DNA of 64,000 bases from Paradevosia shaoguanensis (GCF_016801025.1 NZ_CP068983.1:1922001-1986000), one strand, 5' to 3'; positions 17,744 through 27,334 are shown, counted from the stretch's first letter. Program-made: numbers and translations. The notes: a model not told the origin generated them from the letters alone.

Positions 17744-18195
17744 TCGAGGCGCTGGCGGCGGAGCTGGCCCAATGGGGGCCGGGGCTGTTCCTCAAGACCT
17801 CGGTCTGGCTTTATCCGCTCGTCAACGCCCTCCACATCCTCGCCATCGGGGCAGTGCTCACCAGCGTGCTGCTCATGGATGCGAGCGTGCTCGGCTTCTG
17901 GGGGCGCTCGCCCGGTCAACAAGCTGTTATCGCGCTCCTGCGCCCGGTGACCATTTTCGCGCTCGTCCTGGCGCTGGCTTCCGGCTTCCTGCTGTTTTCG
18001 GTGCGGCCGGTCGACTACATCGCCAATCCGGTCTTTCGCCTCAAGCTCGTCTTGCTGGCGCTGGCCCTCGTCAACGCGCTGATCTTCCTCGCCTTTAGCC
18101 CCCAGAGCATCCTGCGCAAACCGGCCGCCGCACTCTCGGCCGTGCTTTGGCTCGGGGTGCTCGTGGCGGGGCGGTTCGTCGGCTTTCTCGACTAG
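17740..18195 (+). CDS. DUF6644-like four-helix membrane protein
   Basis: 151 residues with four predicted transmembrane segments: VWLYPLVNALHILAIGAVLTSVLLMDA, LLRPVTIFALVLALASGFLLFSV, LKLVLLALALVNALIFLAF and AALSAVLWLGVLVAGRFVGFL. Starts inside the stop of the DUF6152-like gene. Such pairs resemble copper/YobA-CopD type context in being one periplasmic and one membrane component, but this is only an analogy. Confidence 0.7.
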   Translation: MIEALAAELAQWGPGLFLKTSVWLYPLVNALHILAIGAVLTSVLLMDASVLGFWGRSPGQQAVIALLRPVTIFALVLALASGFLLFSVRPVDYIANPVFRLKLVLLALALVNALIFLAFSPQSILRKPAAALSAVLWLGVLVAGRFVGFLD

Positions 18196-18305
18196 TTACG
18201 CACCGCTTATCCCCCGCCTGCCAAGAGGCAGGGCCGCTGTCATATTAATGCGGAACAAATCAGCTTAACCTCTCGTTCAGTATCTGATGAAGGAGGGGAG
18301 CCGTC

Positions 18306-18596
18306 ATGAAAGATACTCACGTACTGACGCGCCATAGCGATATCCAGAATTGGGTCAGTGCGCGCAATGGCCTTCCAGCCATCGCCCGGGTCCGGAACCA
18401 TCTGGGCCACGAACAGTCCGAACTCCATCTGCGTTTCAGCCGGCCGCGCCGGGTGCCCGATGTCACGCCCGGCCAGGACGATGGCATGAGCCCGGTGTCC
18501 TGGACCGCCTGGCTTGCCGAACTCGACCGCCAGCATCTAGCCCTGAGGGTCACCGCCAGCCATTGCGAGCTGGTGGACCGCAAGGACCTGCACTGA
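18306..18596 (+). CDS. Unknown small protein, tandem paralogue 1 (96 aa)
   Basis: MKDTHVLTRHSDIQNWVSARNGLPAIARVRNHLG... ending WTAWLAELDRQHLALRVTASHCELVDRK. The pattern DI-x2-W ... A-x2-G-x-P ... W-x2-WLAELDRQ-x-LAL recurs in the next two genes. A very strong ribosome site AAGGAGGGGAG precedes the ATG. No signal peptide or membrane segment. Family unknown to me; probably cytoplasmic alpha/beta. Confidence 0.72.
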   Translation: MKDTHVLTRHSDIQNWVSARNGLPAIARVRNHLGHEQSELHLRFSRPRRVPDVTPGQDDGMSPVSWTAWLAELDRQHLALRVTASHCELVDRKDLH

Positions 18597-18709
18597 CCGG
18601 CCGAACGCCGGTCCTTAACGCCATCCTAGCGGCGCCCTGCGCGCTCGCCCCGACTCGACCCGTTCCGGTGTCCCTGCCAGCATGATCGGGCAGGCGAGCG
18701 GAGGCAGAT

Positions 18710-18976
18710 TTGTCCCACATACTTTCCAGGCACGGCGATATCCGGCGCTGGGTGGCGGCCCATGCGGGCCGGCCGCGTTTCGGCGCGGGCATGGATGCGG
18801 AGGGGCGGCGGCAGCGGCTCCTGCAGATCACCTTCGATGGACGCCCGGCCAAGAGCGCGCATGACTGGGAGGAATGGCTGGCCGAGCTCGATCGGCAGAA
18901 CCTGGCGCTCAATATCCTCGACGATGCCGGGGTGGGGAGCGACTTCGAATTCGTCAAGCGCGGGAACGGGGCCTGA
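18710..18976 (+). CDS. Unknown small protein, tandem paralogue 2 (88 aa, TTG start)
   Basis: MSHILSRHGDIRRWVAAHAGRPRFGAG...RLLQITFDGRPAKSAHDWEEWLAELDRQNLALNILDDAG...DFEFVKR. The TTG start at 18710 is chosen because GGAGG lies 5 bases before it and because the reading then aligns end to end with paralogues 1 and 3. Shared WLAELDRQ-N/H-LAL motif. Confidence 0.7.
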   Translation: MSHILSRHGDIRRWVAAHAGRPRFGAGMDAEGRRQRLLQITFDGRPAKSAHDWEEWLAELDRQNLALNILDDAGVGSDFEFVKRGNGA

Positions 18977-19032
18977 CGATTTCTGTCGCGCGGGGCGGCA
19001 ACGGGTGTAAGCTCGGTTATCGAACCAGCGAG

Positions 19033-19359
19033 ATGGAGCCTGCCTTGTCCCTGATCCTGACCGAGCCCGCCGATATCCGTACCTGGGCCGAAGCCCGTTC
19101 CGGCCAGCCGGCAATGGCCGAGCTACCCAGCGGCAGCCGCACCAAGGTCATCCTGCAGATCGCCTTCGACCAATACCTGCTCAATTCCGGCGAAGCCCAG
19201 GACCAGGATCGGCCGGGCGGCCTTGACCTCGTGTCCTGGGATGAGTGGATCGCCGAGCTCAAGAAGCAGAATCTGGGCCTACGCGTCCCCGACGACATCC
19301 CCGGAAGCCTCGACAACACCTACGAATTCGTCTCGCTGGCCGACAATCCCATGGATTGA
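19033..19359 (+). CDS. Unknown small protein, tandem paralogue 3 (108 aa)
   Basis: MEPALSLILTEPADIRTWAEARSGQPAMAELPSGSRTKVILQIAFD, with an insertion of about 15 residues, then WDEWIAELKKQNLGLRVPDDIPGSLDNTYEFVSL. Homologous to the two upstream genes along its whole length. Weak ribosome site (AGCGAG). It is convergent with leuC, 125 bp away, with the leuC terminator between. Confidence 0.7.
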   Translation: MEPALSLILTEPADIRTWAEARSGQPAMAELPSGSRTKVILQIAFDQYLLNSGEAQDQDRPGGLDLVSWDEWIAELKKQNLGLRVPDDIPGSLDNTYEFVSLADNPMD

Positions 19360-19434
19360 CGCGTTCCTGACCGCTCCTCGCCGGCCAAGACCGGGGCACA
19401 GAGGTCACGGGCCCGTATTCGCGCCCAAACAAAA

Positions 19435-19460
19435 GGGCGCGCGCCTTTCGGCACGCGCCC
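19435..19460 (-). terminator. Rho-independent terminator of leuC
   Basis: GGGCGCG-CGCC-TTTC-GGCA-CGCGCCC forms a long GC stem with one mismatch; on the minus strand it is followed by TTTTGTTT. It lies 24 bp after the leuC stop. Confidence 0.75.
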
Positions 19461-19483
19461 CCAAAAATCCAAAGGACCGAAGC

Positions 19484-20896
19484 TTAGTGCTGGGGCCACG
19501 CGCGGATGTCGACGAAGTGGCCGGCAACTGCCGCCGCCGCGGCCATGGCCGGCGAGACCAGGTGGGTGCGGCCCTTGAAGCCCTGGCGGCCTTCGAAATT
19601 GCGGTTCGAGGTCGAAGCGCAGCGTTCCTGGGGCTTCAACTTGTCGGCGTTCATGGCCAGGCACATCGAGCAGCCCGGCTCGCGCCAGTCGAAGCCCGCA
19701 TTCTTGAAGATCACGTCGAGGCCTTCGGCTTCAGCCTGTTCCTTAACGAGGCCGGAACCGGGCACGACCATGGCGTTGACGCCCTCGCGCACCTTGTGGC
19801 CACGCACGACTGCCGCGGCGGCGCGCAGGTCTTCGATGCGGCCGTTGGTGCACGAGCCCAGGAACACGCGGTCGACGGCGATGTCCGTCATCTTCATGCC
19901 GGGGACGAGGCCCATATATTCGAGCGCCCGCCACTTGGAGGCGCGCTTGTTGGCGTCCTCGATCTTGTCGGGGTCGGGCACTTCACCCAGGATCGAGACC
20001 ACGTCCTCGGGCGAAGAGCCCCAGGAGACGATCGGAGGCAGGTTGGCGGCGTCGAGCACGACCGTGCGGTCGAAATGGGCGCCATCGTCCGAATAGAGCG
20101 TCTTCCAGTAGGCGAGGGCCATGTCGAGGGCTTCGCCGCTGGGTGCGCGCGGGCGACCCTTGATGTAGTTGAAGGTCGTCTCGTCCGGCGCGATGAGGCC
20201 GGCGCGAGCGCCGCCTTCGATGGTCATGTTGCAGACCGTCATGCGGCCTTCCATCGAGAGCGAACGGATGGCTTCGCCGGCGAACTCGATGACGTGGCCG
20301 TTGCCGCCCGCCGTCCCGATCTCGCCGATGATGGCAAGGATGATGTCCTTGGCGGTGACGCCGGCCGGCAGCTTGCCGTCCACGCGCACCAGCATGTTCT
20401 TGGCCTTCTGCTGCACCAGCGTCTGGGTGGCCAGCACGTGCTCGACTTCGGAGGTGCCGATACCGTGCGCCAGGGCGCCGAAGGCGCCGTGCGTCGAAGT
20501 GTGGCTGTCGCCGCAGACGATCGTCATGCCGGGCAGGGTGAAGCCCTGCTCGGGGCCGACGATGTGCACGATGCCCTGGCGGCGGTCGAGTTCGTCATAG
20601 TACTCGATGCCGAAATCCCTGGCGTTCTGCGCCAGCGTCTCCACCTGCAGCGCGCTCTCGGGATCGTCGATCCCGTTGCGGCGGTCGGTGGTGGGCACGT
20701 TGTGGTCGACAACCGCAAGGGTGCGCTCGGGAGCGCGTACCTTGCGGCCATTAATGCGAAGGCCCTCGAACGCTTGCGGGCTGGTGACTTCATGCACCAG
20801 GTGACGGTCGATATAGAGGAGGCCCGTGCCGTCCTCGTTGGTGCCGACCAGGTGGTCGTCCCAGATCTTGTCGTATAGCGTCCTGCTCTTGCTCAT
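19484..20896 (-). CDS. leuC: 3-isopropylmalate dehydratase large subunit
   Basis: 470-residue aconitase-family enzyme that isomerises 2- to 3-isopropylmalate in leucine biosynthesis, acting with LeuD (not in the window). The [4Fe-4S] cluster ligands are in [13 protein letters not shown] and [11 protein letters not shown]. Other family blocks are [33 protein letters not shown] and [16 protein letters not shown]. The length is that of the bacterial LeuC type. Monocistronic here, with a terminator immediately downstream. Confidence 0.97.
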   Translation of the reverse strand: MSKSRTLYDKIWDDHLVGTNEDGTGLLYIDRHLVHEVTSPQAFEGLRINGRKVRAPERTLAVVDHNVPTTDRRNGIDDPESALQVETLAQNARDFGIEYYDELDRRQGIVHIVGPEQGFTLPGMTIVCGDSHTSTHGAFGALAHGIGTSEVEHVLATQTLVQQKAKNMLVRVDGKLPAGVTAKDIILAIIGEIGTAGGNGHVIEFAGEAIRSLSMEGRMTVCNMTIEGGARAGLIAPDETTFNYIKGRPRAPSGEALDMALAYWKTLYSDDGAHFDRTVVLDAANLPPIVSWGSSPEDVVSILGEVPDPDKIEDANKRASKWRALEYMGLVPGMKMTDIAVDRVFLGSCTNGRIEDLRAAAAVVRGHKVREGVNAMVVPGSGLVKEQAEAEGLDVIFKNAGFDWREPGCSMCLAMNADKLKPQERCASTSNRNFEGRQGFKGRTHLVSPAMAAAAAVAGHFVDIRAWPQH

Positions 20897-21111
20897 CGGC
20901 GAGATACCTAAGGCCTTTCAATTGGGCTTGCGCGGGAGGTTCTAAGCCGCTGCCCACGCAGAATCAAGAATAGGGTGGCCCGGCGCGATTGCAAGCGCTA
21001 CGCGCGTCTCGATGCTGTCACTCTTCTGTTGCCACTCCAAGCCAAAGGTAGGGGTCTGCCGCCCTCGACTTTTGGTGCCACCCAAAGCAGTCTGAGGGGC
21101 GAGGGCGAGTC

Positions 21112-24100
21112 GTGGAGCGGTCGATGCCGGTTGCCAATACTTCCGGGCCGAAAGGCCCGGCGCGCAAGCACAAGACGGGGGGCGCGGCTCCCGATCTCAA
21201 AACCTTCCTGTCCGCGGCGCAACGCGCCACCGATCCCAACGATCTCCTCGCGCTTTCGTCCGCCGATCTCGAAACGGCTTTGCGCGGCACCCATGCCCTG
21301 ATCGCCGAGGCGGAGGGGAGCGATCCCCTGATCCGCATCGGCGCGCCGCTGCGCATCGGCACCACGCTCGCCGTGCCGGTGGCGGTGCTGTCGAGCGACA
21401 AGCCGTTCATCGTCGATTCCGTCCTCGGCGCCATCCGCGCGCGGGGCGGGCAGGTTCGCCTCGTCAGCCATCCGATCCTCGGGGCCGGAGAGGATGCGCT
21501 CAGCGTCCTGACCGTGCTCATCGAGCCCATGGCCGAGGGCGAGCTGGCGGTACTCGCCGGTGAGATCGAGGCGTCGATGCGCGATGTGGCGGCGGTGGTC
21601 GCCGACTGGCCTGCCATGACCGCCCGGCTCGATGCCGCGGCAGCGTCGCTCGCCAATGCCCGGCCCTCGCCCGAGCGCGAGGAGGCGCAGGCCTTCATCG
21701 CCTGGCTCGAGGCCAACAATTTCACTTTCCTCGGCACCCGCAATTACCGGCTCGCCGATGGCGTGCTCGAACCCGAGCCGGAAAGCGGCCTCGGCGTCCT
21801 CCGCGATCCCGCCTATCGCTTCCTGCGCGCGGGCGCGGAATTCGTCGAGATGACGCCACAGCACAAGGCGTTCCTCAAGTCCGCCGCTCCGCTCATGGTC
21901 ACCAAGGCCAATGTGCGGGCGCGCGTGCATCGCCGCTCGCACATGGACTATGTCGGCATCAAGCTTTTCGATGACAAAGGCAAGGTTACCGGCGAATTGC
22001 GGGTGCTCGGCCTATTCACCTCGCACGCGCTCAACCAGCCGCATGCCGAGGTGCCGCTGGTGCGCGCCAAGATCGCCGAGGTGGTGCGCCGCGCCGGGCT
22101 CGACGCCAATGGCCATGCCGGCAAGACCCTGCTTCATGCGCTGGCCGCCTATCCGCGCGACGAGCTCTTCCAGGTCGGCATGGATGAGCTCACCGAATTC
22201 GCCACCGATATCGCGGCGCTGGGCGACCGGCCGCGTGTGCGTGTCCTGCCGCGCGTCGATCCCTTCGACAATTTCGTGTCCATCCTCCTCTACATGCCGC
22301 GCGAGCGCTACGACGCCGACAACCGCGCACGGATCGGGGACTACCTCGCCAAGGCCTATGACGGGCGCGTCTCGGCCTGGTATCCGCATTTCCTCGAGGG
22401 CGATCTCGTCCGGGTGCACTTCATCATCGGGCGCGATGCCGGCAAGACGCCGCGGCCCGATCGCGGCAAGCTCGAAGCCGATATCACCGCGCTCTCGCGC
22501 GATTTCGGCGACCGACTGATGGCCGAGGCCAAGGATCCGGGGGCGGCTGCGCTTTATCGCGATGCTTTCTCGCCGGCCTACCAGTCGCACAGCACGCCGG
22601 CCCAGGCTCTGGTCGATATCGGCATTTTCGAGCGCCTGCGCGACGATGCCCGCATCGCCGTCGATTTCGGCCCCTCGGGCCTTGCCGACGGCAATCTGGG
22701 ACTCAAGCTCTATCATCGCGGCAGCCCCATCCCGCTTTCCGACCGCGTGCCGCTGCTCGAGAATTTCGGCTTCCGCGTCATCGACGAGCGCACCTATACG
22801 ATCAAGGCCGGCGACGGCATCGGCCGGTTCCTGCATGACATGGTGCTGGTCCCCGCCGATGGCGGCGTTGTCGATCTGGGCAGGCTCGGGGAGAGCCTCG
22901 AAGCAGCGCTTCTCGCCGTCTGGGATGGCCTCGCCGAAAGCGACCGGTTCAACGCCCTCGTCGTGCGCGCGGGCCTCGCCTGGCAGGATATCGCCATCCT
23001 GCGCGCCCTGGCGCGCTACCTGCGCCAACTCAACATCACCTATTCGCACGCCTATCTCGCCGACGTGCTCTCCGCCCAACCGGCGGCGGCGCGCCATCTG
23101 GTGGCGCTCTTCCATGCCCTCCACGACCCGGCGGTCAAGGCCGGCGGTCGGCAGGCCGATGCGGCGCGGGCAGGTATCGAGGAGGCGCTTGGCGCCACCA
23201 CTTCGCTCGATGAGGAACGCATCCTCAAGCGCTTCGCCAATCTCGTCGAGGCGAGCCTGCGTACCAATGCCTATCAGCGCGACGAAGCCGGCGCCCCGCG
23301 CCCGGCCTTCGCCATCAAGTTCGATTGCGTCGCGGTCGAGGGCATGCCCGAGCCGCACCCCTATCGCGAGATCTTCGTCTATTCCCCACGCGTCGAAGGC
23401 GTGCACCTGCGGTTCGGCGCCATTGCGCGCGGCGGCATCCGCTGGTCGGACCGGCCCCAGGATTTCCGCACCGAGGTGCTCGGCCTCGTCAAGGCGCAGC
23501 AGGTCAAGAACGCGGTGATCGTCCCGGTCGGCGCGAAGGGCGGCTTCGTGCCGAAACTCATGCCCAAGGGCGCGGCGCGCGACGTGGTCCAGGCCGAAGG
23601 CACCGCCTGCTACCGCATCTTCATCGGTTCGCTCCTCGACATTACCGATAATCTCGAAGGCGACCATGTCGTCCCGCCGGCCGGTGTGCTGCGGCGCGAT
23701 GGCGACGATCCCTATCTCGTCGTCGCCGCCGACAAGGGTACGGCCAGCTTCTCCGATATCGCCAATTCCATCGCGCTCTCGCGCGGTTTCTGGCTGGGCG
23801 ATGCCTTCGCCTCGGGCGGGTCGGCCGGCTACGACCACAAGAAGATGGGCATCACCGCCCGCGGCGCCTGGGAAGCGGTCAAGCGCCATTTCCGCGAGAT
23901 GGACCGCGACATCCAGAAGGAGCCGTTCACCGTGGTCGGCGTCGGCGACATGTCGGGCGACGTCTTCGGCAACGGCATGCTGCTCTCCAAGGCCACCCGT
24001 CTCGTGGCGGCCTTCGACCATCGCGACATCTTCATCGATCCGGATCCTGATGCCACCAAAAGCTATGCCGAGCGCAAGCGCCTCTTCGCGCTGCCGCGGT

Positions 24101-25803
24101 CGAGCTGGCAGGATTATGACAAGTCCAAAATCTCCAGCGGCGGCGGCGTTTTCTCGCGCACGGCCAAGTCCATCCCGCTCTCGCCCGAAGCCCGCAAGGC
24201 ACTGGGCGTCACGGCGGCCGCGCTCACTCCGGCCGAGGTCATGACGGCGATCCTCAGGGCCGATGTCGATCTTCTCTGGTTCGGCGGCATCGGCACCTAT
24301 GTGCGCGCCGCGGGCGAAAGCGACGCCGATGTCGGCGATCGCGCCAACGACGCCATCCGCGTGGCCGGCCGCGACCTGCGCGCAAAGGTCGTGGGCGAAG
24401 GCGCAAACCTTGCCATGACGCAGCGCGGGCGCATCGAATACGCGTTGGCCGGCGGCCGGCTCAATACCGACGCCATCGACAATTCGGCCGGCGTCAATTC
24501 CTCGGACCTCGAGGTCAATATCAAGATCGCGCTCGGCACGCTGGTGCGCGCTGGCGTCTTCGATACCGAGGGGCGCAATGTCTTCCTCGCGCAGATGACG
24601 CCGGAAGTGGCAGAGCTCTGCCTGCGCAACAATTACCTGCAGTCGCTGGCGCTCTCGCTCACCGAGCGGCGCGGCATGGCCGAGTTCCCCGATCACCGCG
24701 AGTTGATGCTTACGCTCGAACGTGAAGGGCATCTCAACCGGGCGGTGGAATTCCTACCCTCCAATGCCGTGCTCAACGACCGCGAAACCGCGCGCCAGCC
24801 CCTGACCCGGCCCGAACTCGCCGTGCTCCTCGCCTATGCCAAGCTGACGCTCTACGACGAGCTCCTGGCTTCGAGCGTGCCCGACGACGCCTATCTCGGG
24901 CGCGAGCTCTTCCGCTATTTCCCGGAAACGCTCAACACCACCTATCCCGAGGCAGTGACCAGCCACCGGCTGCGGCGCGAGGTCATCGCCACGGTGCTCG
25001 CCAATGCCATGATCAATCGCGGCGGCCCGGCCTATGTGCGCCAGATGATGGCGGCGACCAGCGCCACGGCTGCAGATGTCGCCTTCGCCTATGCGGCGGC
25101 GCGCGATGCCTATGGGCTCCCCGCGCTCAATGCCGAGATCGACGGGCAGGATGGCCGCATCGAGGGCGCGACCCAGCTCGCGCTCTATGCCGAGGTCGAG
25201 GCGCTGCTGCGGCGCGAAAGCCTCTGGTTCCTGCGCAATGCCAGCTTCGCTGATGGCCTCGCGCCGTTGGTCGAGCGCTACAAGGCCGGCGTCGACGAAC
25301 TGCGCCAGGCACTCCCCGGCATGCTGCCGCCGCACCTCAAGGCCAGCGTCGCCCGCAAGGCCGAGGCCTTTCGGGCCGGCGGCACACCCAAGGCTTTGGC
25401 CGAACGCATCGCGGCGCTCTCGACGCTCTCGTTCTCGACGGACATCGTCTTCACCGCCGGGCGCAACGGCGTACCGCCGGTCGCCGCCGCCAAGGCGTTC
25501 TTCGGGGTGCTCGAACTCTTCGATCTCGGCGATATTCTGCTGCGCGCCCGCGACCTCGTCCTCGCCGACCGCTTCGACCGCATGGCGCTCGACCGCGCCA
25601 ATGCCAACCTCTGGCGCGCCCTGCGCGATCTCTCCGCCGACGTCCTCGCCGAAGGCGGCGACCCCAACGCCTACCGCGCCCGCCGCGCCGAAGCCGTCGG
25701 CCGCACCGCCAAGGCCGTCGCCGACATCACCCAGGGCGAACTCACCGTCTCCCGCCTCTCCGTAGCCGCCGGCCTGCTGGCCGACCTCGCCAGCGGGACG
25801 TAA
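21112..25803 (+). CDS. Large NAD-specific glutamate dehydrogenase (180-kDa class)
   Basis: 1563-residue enzyme oxidatively deaminating glutamate to 2-oxoglutarate and ammonia with NAD+. N-terminal ACT-like regulatory region (IVDSVLGAIRARGGQVRLVSHPIL), then the catalytic core with VHLRFGAIARGGIRWSDRPQDFRTEVLGLVKAQQVKNAVIVPVGAKGGFV (substrate and catalytic Lys) and VVGVGDMSGDVFGNGML for NAD binding. The length fits the bacterial GDH family. A GTG at 21112 is taken as start; ATG 21124 is an alternative. Monocistronic. Confidence 0.95.
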   Translation: MERSMPVANTSGPKGPARKHKTGGAAPDLKTFLSAAQRATDPNDLLALSSADLETALRGTHALIAEAEGSDPLIRIGAPLRIGTTLAVPVAVLSSDKPFIVDSVLGAIRARGGQVRLVSHPILGAGEDALSVLTVLIEPMAEGELAVLAGEIEASMRDVAAVVADWPAMTARLDAAAASLANARPSPEREEAQAFIAWLEANNFTFLGTRNYRLADGVLEPEPESGLGVLRDPAYRFLRAGAEFVEMTPQHKAFLKSAAPLMVTKANVRARVHRRSHMDYVGIKLFDDKGKVTGELRVLGLFTSHALNQPHAEVPLVRAKIAEVVRRAGLDANGHAGKTLLHALAAYPRDELFQVGMDELTEFATDIAALGDRPRVRVLPRVDPFDNFVSILLYMPRERYDADNRARIGDYLAKAYDGRVSAWYPHFLEGDLVRVHFIIGRDAGKTPRPDRGKLEADITALSRDFGDRLMAEAKDPGAAALYRDAFSPAYQSHSTPAQALVDIGIFERLRDDARIAVDFGPSGLADGNLGLKLYHRGSPIPLSDRVPLLENFGFRVIDERTYTIKAGDGIGRFLHDMVLVPADGGVVDLGRLGESLEAALLAVWDGLAESDRFNALVVRAGLAWQDIAILRALARYLRQLNITYSHAYLADVLSAQPAAARHLVALFHALHDPAVKAGGRQADAARAGIEEALGATTSLDEERILKRFANLVEASLRTNAYQRDEAGAPRPAFAIKFDCVAVEGMPEPHPYREIFVYSPRVEGVHLRFGAIARGGIRWSDRPQDFRTEVLGLVKAQQVKNAVIVPVGAKGGFVPKLMPKGAARDVVQAEGTACYRIFIGSLLDITDNLEGDHVVPPAGVLRRDGDDPYLVVAADKGTASFSDIANSIALSRGFWLGDAFASGGSAGYDHKKMGITARGAWEAVKRHFREMDRDIQKEPFTVVGVGDMSGDVFGNGMLLSKATRLVAAFDHRDIFIDPDPDATKSYAERKRLFALPRSSWQDYDKSKISSGGGVFSRTAKSIPLSPEARKALGVTAAALTPAEVMTAILRADVDLLWFGGIGTYVRAAGESDADVGDRANDAIRVAGRDLRAKVVGEGANLAMTQRGRIEYALAGGRLNTDAIDNSAGVNSSDLEVNIKIALGTLVRAGVFDTEGRNVFLAQMTPEVAELCLRNNYLQSLALSLTERRGMAEFPDHRELMLTLEREGHLNRAVEFLPSNAVLNDRETARQPLTRPELAVLLAYAKLTLYDELLASSVPDDAYLGRELFRYFPETLNTTYPEAVTSHRLRREVIATVLANAMINRGGPAYVRQMMAATSATAADVAFAYAAARDAYGLPALNAEIDGQDGRIEGATQLALYAEVEALLRRESLWFLRNASFADGLAPLVERYKAGVDELRQALPGMLPPHLKASVARKAEAFRAGGTPKALAERIAALSTLSFSTDIVFTAGRNGVPPVAAAKAFFGVLELFDLGDILLRARDLVLADRFDRMALDRANANLWRALRDLSADVLAEGGDPNAYRARRAEAVGRTAKAVADITQGELTVSRLSVAAGLLADLASGT

Positions 25804-25825
25804 CTCGAGGCTACGGCCATGCCCC

Positions 25826-25870
25826 AACCCTCCCTCCCCCTTGCGGGGAGGGTCGGGGTGGGGGTGAGCC
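25826..25870 (+). repeat. Intergenic repeat, second family, copy 1
   Basis: CCTCCCTCCCCCTTGCGGGG followed by AGGGTCGGGGTGGGGGTGAGCC. The same pattern (TCCCCCTTGCGGGG...GTCGGG...GGGGTGAGCC) occurs at 46189-46228. A short palindrome with a G-rich tail just after the NAD-GDH stop, possibly helping termination. Confidence 0.65.
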
Positions 25871-25963
25871 TCAAACGCGGCGCCTGCTGCTTGCCGGGAG
25901 GGTGGGGACTCCAACCACGGTGTCCGGGTCGGTCATCCACCTGGAACCCTCCCCACCACGGAA

Positions 25964-26030
25964 CTTCCCCGGGCGAAGACCCCGGGGCCCACGGATGCCG
26001 CCACTCGGGTGGCGGGGTGCAATAGGCCCC
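25964..26030 (+). repeat. REP-like palindrome, left part (interrupted by IS110 copy 2; right part 27134-27154)
   Basis: CTTCCCCGGGCGAAGACC at 25964 pairs perfectly over 18 bp with GGTCTTCGCCCGGGGAAG ending at 27154, once IS110 copy 2 is removed. An inner hairpin GCCGCCACTCGGGTGGC and the conserved GCAATAGGCCCC lie between. Same family as 6231, 41857 and 44523. Confidence 0.85.
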
Positions 26031-26191
26031 TGTGTAACGGGGTTGTGCCATGATGGTTGCGGGCGGGAGACCGTTAGGCCCCAGGTCGATTGAGACCGTG
26101 ACCCGGCACGGGTCCCCGCCCGCTTGGACACACACCTCAACAGTTGCACGAGGCCGTCCACAGCGGACCTCGCATCACAGGGACAGACCCC
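26031..26191 (+). ncRNA. Candidate IS110 bridge RNA, copy 2
   Basis: Stem 26059-26067 with 26115-26123 (GCGGGCGGG/CCCGCCCGC). In its loop TAGGCCCC (26075-26082) is identical to the left target ending at 26030, and GACCCGG (26100-26106) is the exact reverse complement of right target CCGGGTC (27134-27140). The second part has ACAGTTGC (26140-26147), identical to the right end (27127-27134), and CACAGG (26176-26181), complementary to left end CCTGTG (26029-26034). The right-target guide differs from copy 1 in step with the flanking DNA, the strongest support for guide function. Confidence 0.8.
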
Positions 26192-27124
26192 ATGACACTA
26201 TCACCGACCTGGATTGGAATCGACGTTTCGAAAGTCTGGCTGGATATTGCCTCCGCCACCGGCCAGCGGGTGCAGCGGATCGCCAACACGGCTGATGTCA
26301 TTGCCGCCTTTGCCCAGACCCTTGAGGGGGAGAGCACCATCGTGGTGCTGGAGGCGACCGGCATCTATGATAAGACCCTGCGTCATGAGCTGGCGCGGGC
26401 CGGGATCGGCCATGTACGGGTCAACCCCAGGCGGGCCCGCAACTTCGCCCGCGTCGGCGGGCACCTGGCCAAGACCGATGCGCTCGATGCCGCCATGCTC
26501 GCCCGGATGGGGCGGGCCCAGAACCTGGCGGCCGATCCGCTGCCTGCCCCCGAGCGTGAAGAACTGGCCCTTCTCAGTCGCCGCCGCGACCAGTTGGTCG
26601 CCATGCGCGCCCAGGAGAAGGGGCGCCGGAGCGAGGCTGGGGAGACGAGCCTTGTCCGGGACAGCCTGGACGAGACCATCGCTTGGCTCGATGCGGCCAT
26701 CGTCAGGATCGAAACCGCCATCCCGCGCGGATCCAGGCCGATACCGCGCTCAAGGCCGAGCAGGACCTGGTACGTTCGCTGCCCGGGGCGGGGCCGGTGA
26801 CTGCCGCCGTGCTCCTGGCGCAGATGCCCGAACTGGGCCGACGTTCGGGCAAGCAGATCGCCACCCTGGCCGGGCTGGCGCCGCTCAACAACGACAGCGG
26901 CACGCGGCGCGGGCAGCGATCCATCCATGTGGCCGTCGCCGCGTCCGCCAGGCCCTCTACATGGCCGCCGTCGCCTCCCTGAGGACGCAATCGCCGGCCA
27001 GCGCCTTCTATCACCGGCTGCCGCAGGCCGGAAAACCGGCCAAGCTCGCCCTCATCGCCCTGGCCAGAAAGCTCCTCGTCACCCTCAACGCCATGCTCAG
27101 AGCACGAACCCCTTCGCAACCTGA
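26192..27124 (+). pseudogene. IS110-family DEDD recombinase, three frameshifts
   Basis: Starts MTLSPTWIGIDVSKVWLDIA and reads VVLEATGIYDK and LAKTDALDAAML in one frame to about 26735. One-base deletions relative to copy 1 near 26730, 26930 and 27110 move the frame each time: IQADTALKAEQDLVRSLPGAG...APLNNDSGTRRGQRSIH in the second, then GRRRVRQALYMAAVASLRTQSP in the third, with the last residues in a fourth. All family motifs survive in pieces, but no full protein can be made. Confidence 0.9.
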
Positions 27125-27334
27125 TTACAGTTGCCGGGTCTTCGCCCGGGGAAGTAAGGGGTGGGGCGCGGTTCGGGGAAATGGGATACGGGTCTAGGTC
27201 TAGGTCCGAATATGCTGGGTGCTGGTACCCGCGAACGCAGGATGGCCGCGCCGAAAACAGCGTGCCTGCACGCAGCACGTTTCGGCGCCGTCCTGACGGA
27301 GCGCTTCGTGAAAACCCGGCGATTTTGGGAGAAG

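Larger units (their letters stand above)
26031..27133 (+). mobile_element. IS110-family insertion sequence, copy 2 (1103 bp)
   Basis: Same left end (TGTGTAAC) and right end (TTACAGTTG) as copy 1, with a CC core on each side (26029-26030 and 27134-27135). It lies at the same position in a different palindrome of the same family. The two copies are clearly related but have many substitutions, so they are not a recent duplication. Carries a 161-base 5' non-coding region and a recombinase gene with three frameshifts. Confidence 0.88.

Noticed and set aside
22012-24732. 906-codon open frame opposite NAD-glutamate dehydrogenase
   Set aside because: His/Arg/Gly/Asp-rich composition typical of antisense frames, and the plus-strand gene is unmistakable.
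25826-25870. G-rich repeats as CRISPR or attachment sites
   Set aside because: Only isolated single copies, no regular spacers; they fit dispersed intergenic palindromes.
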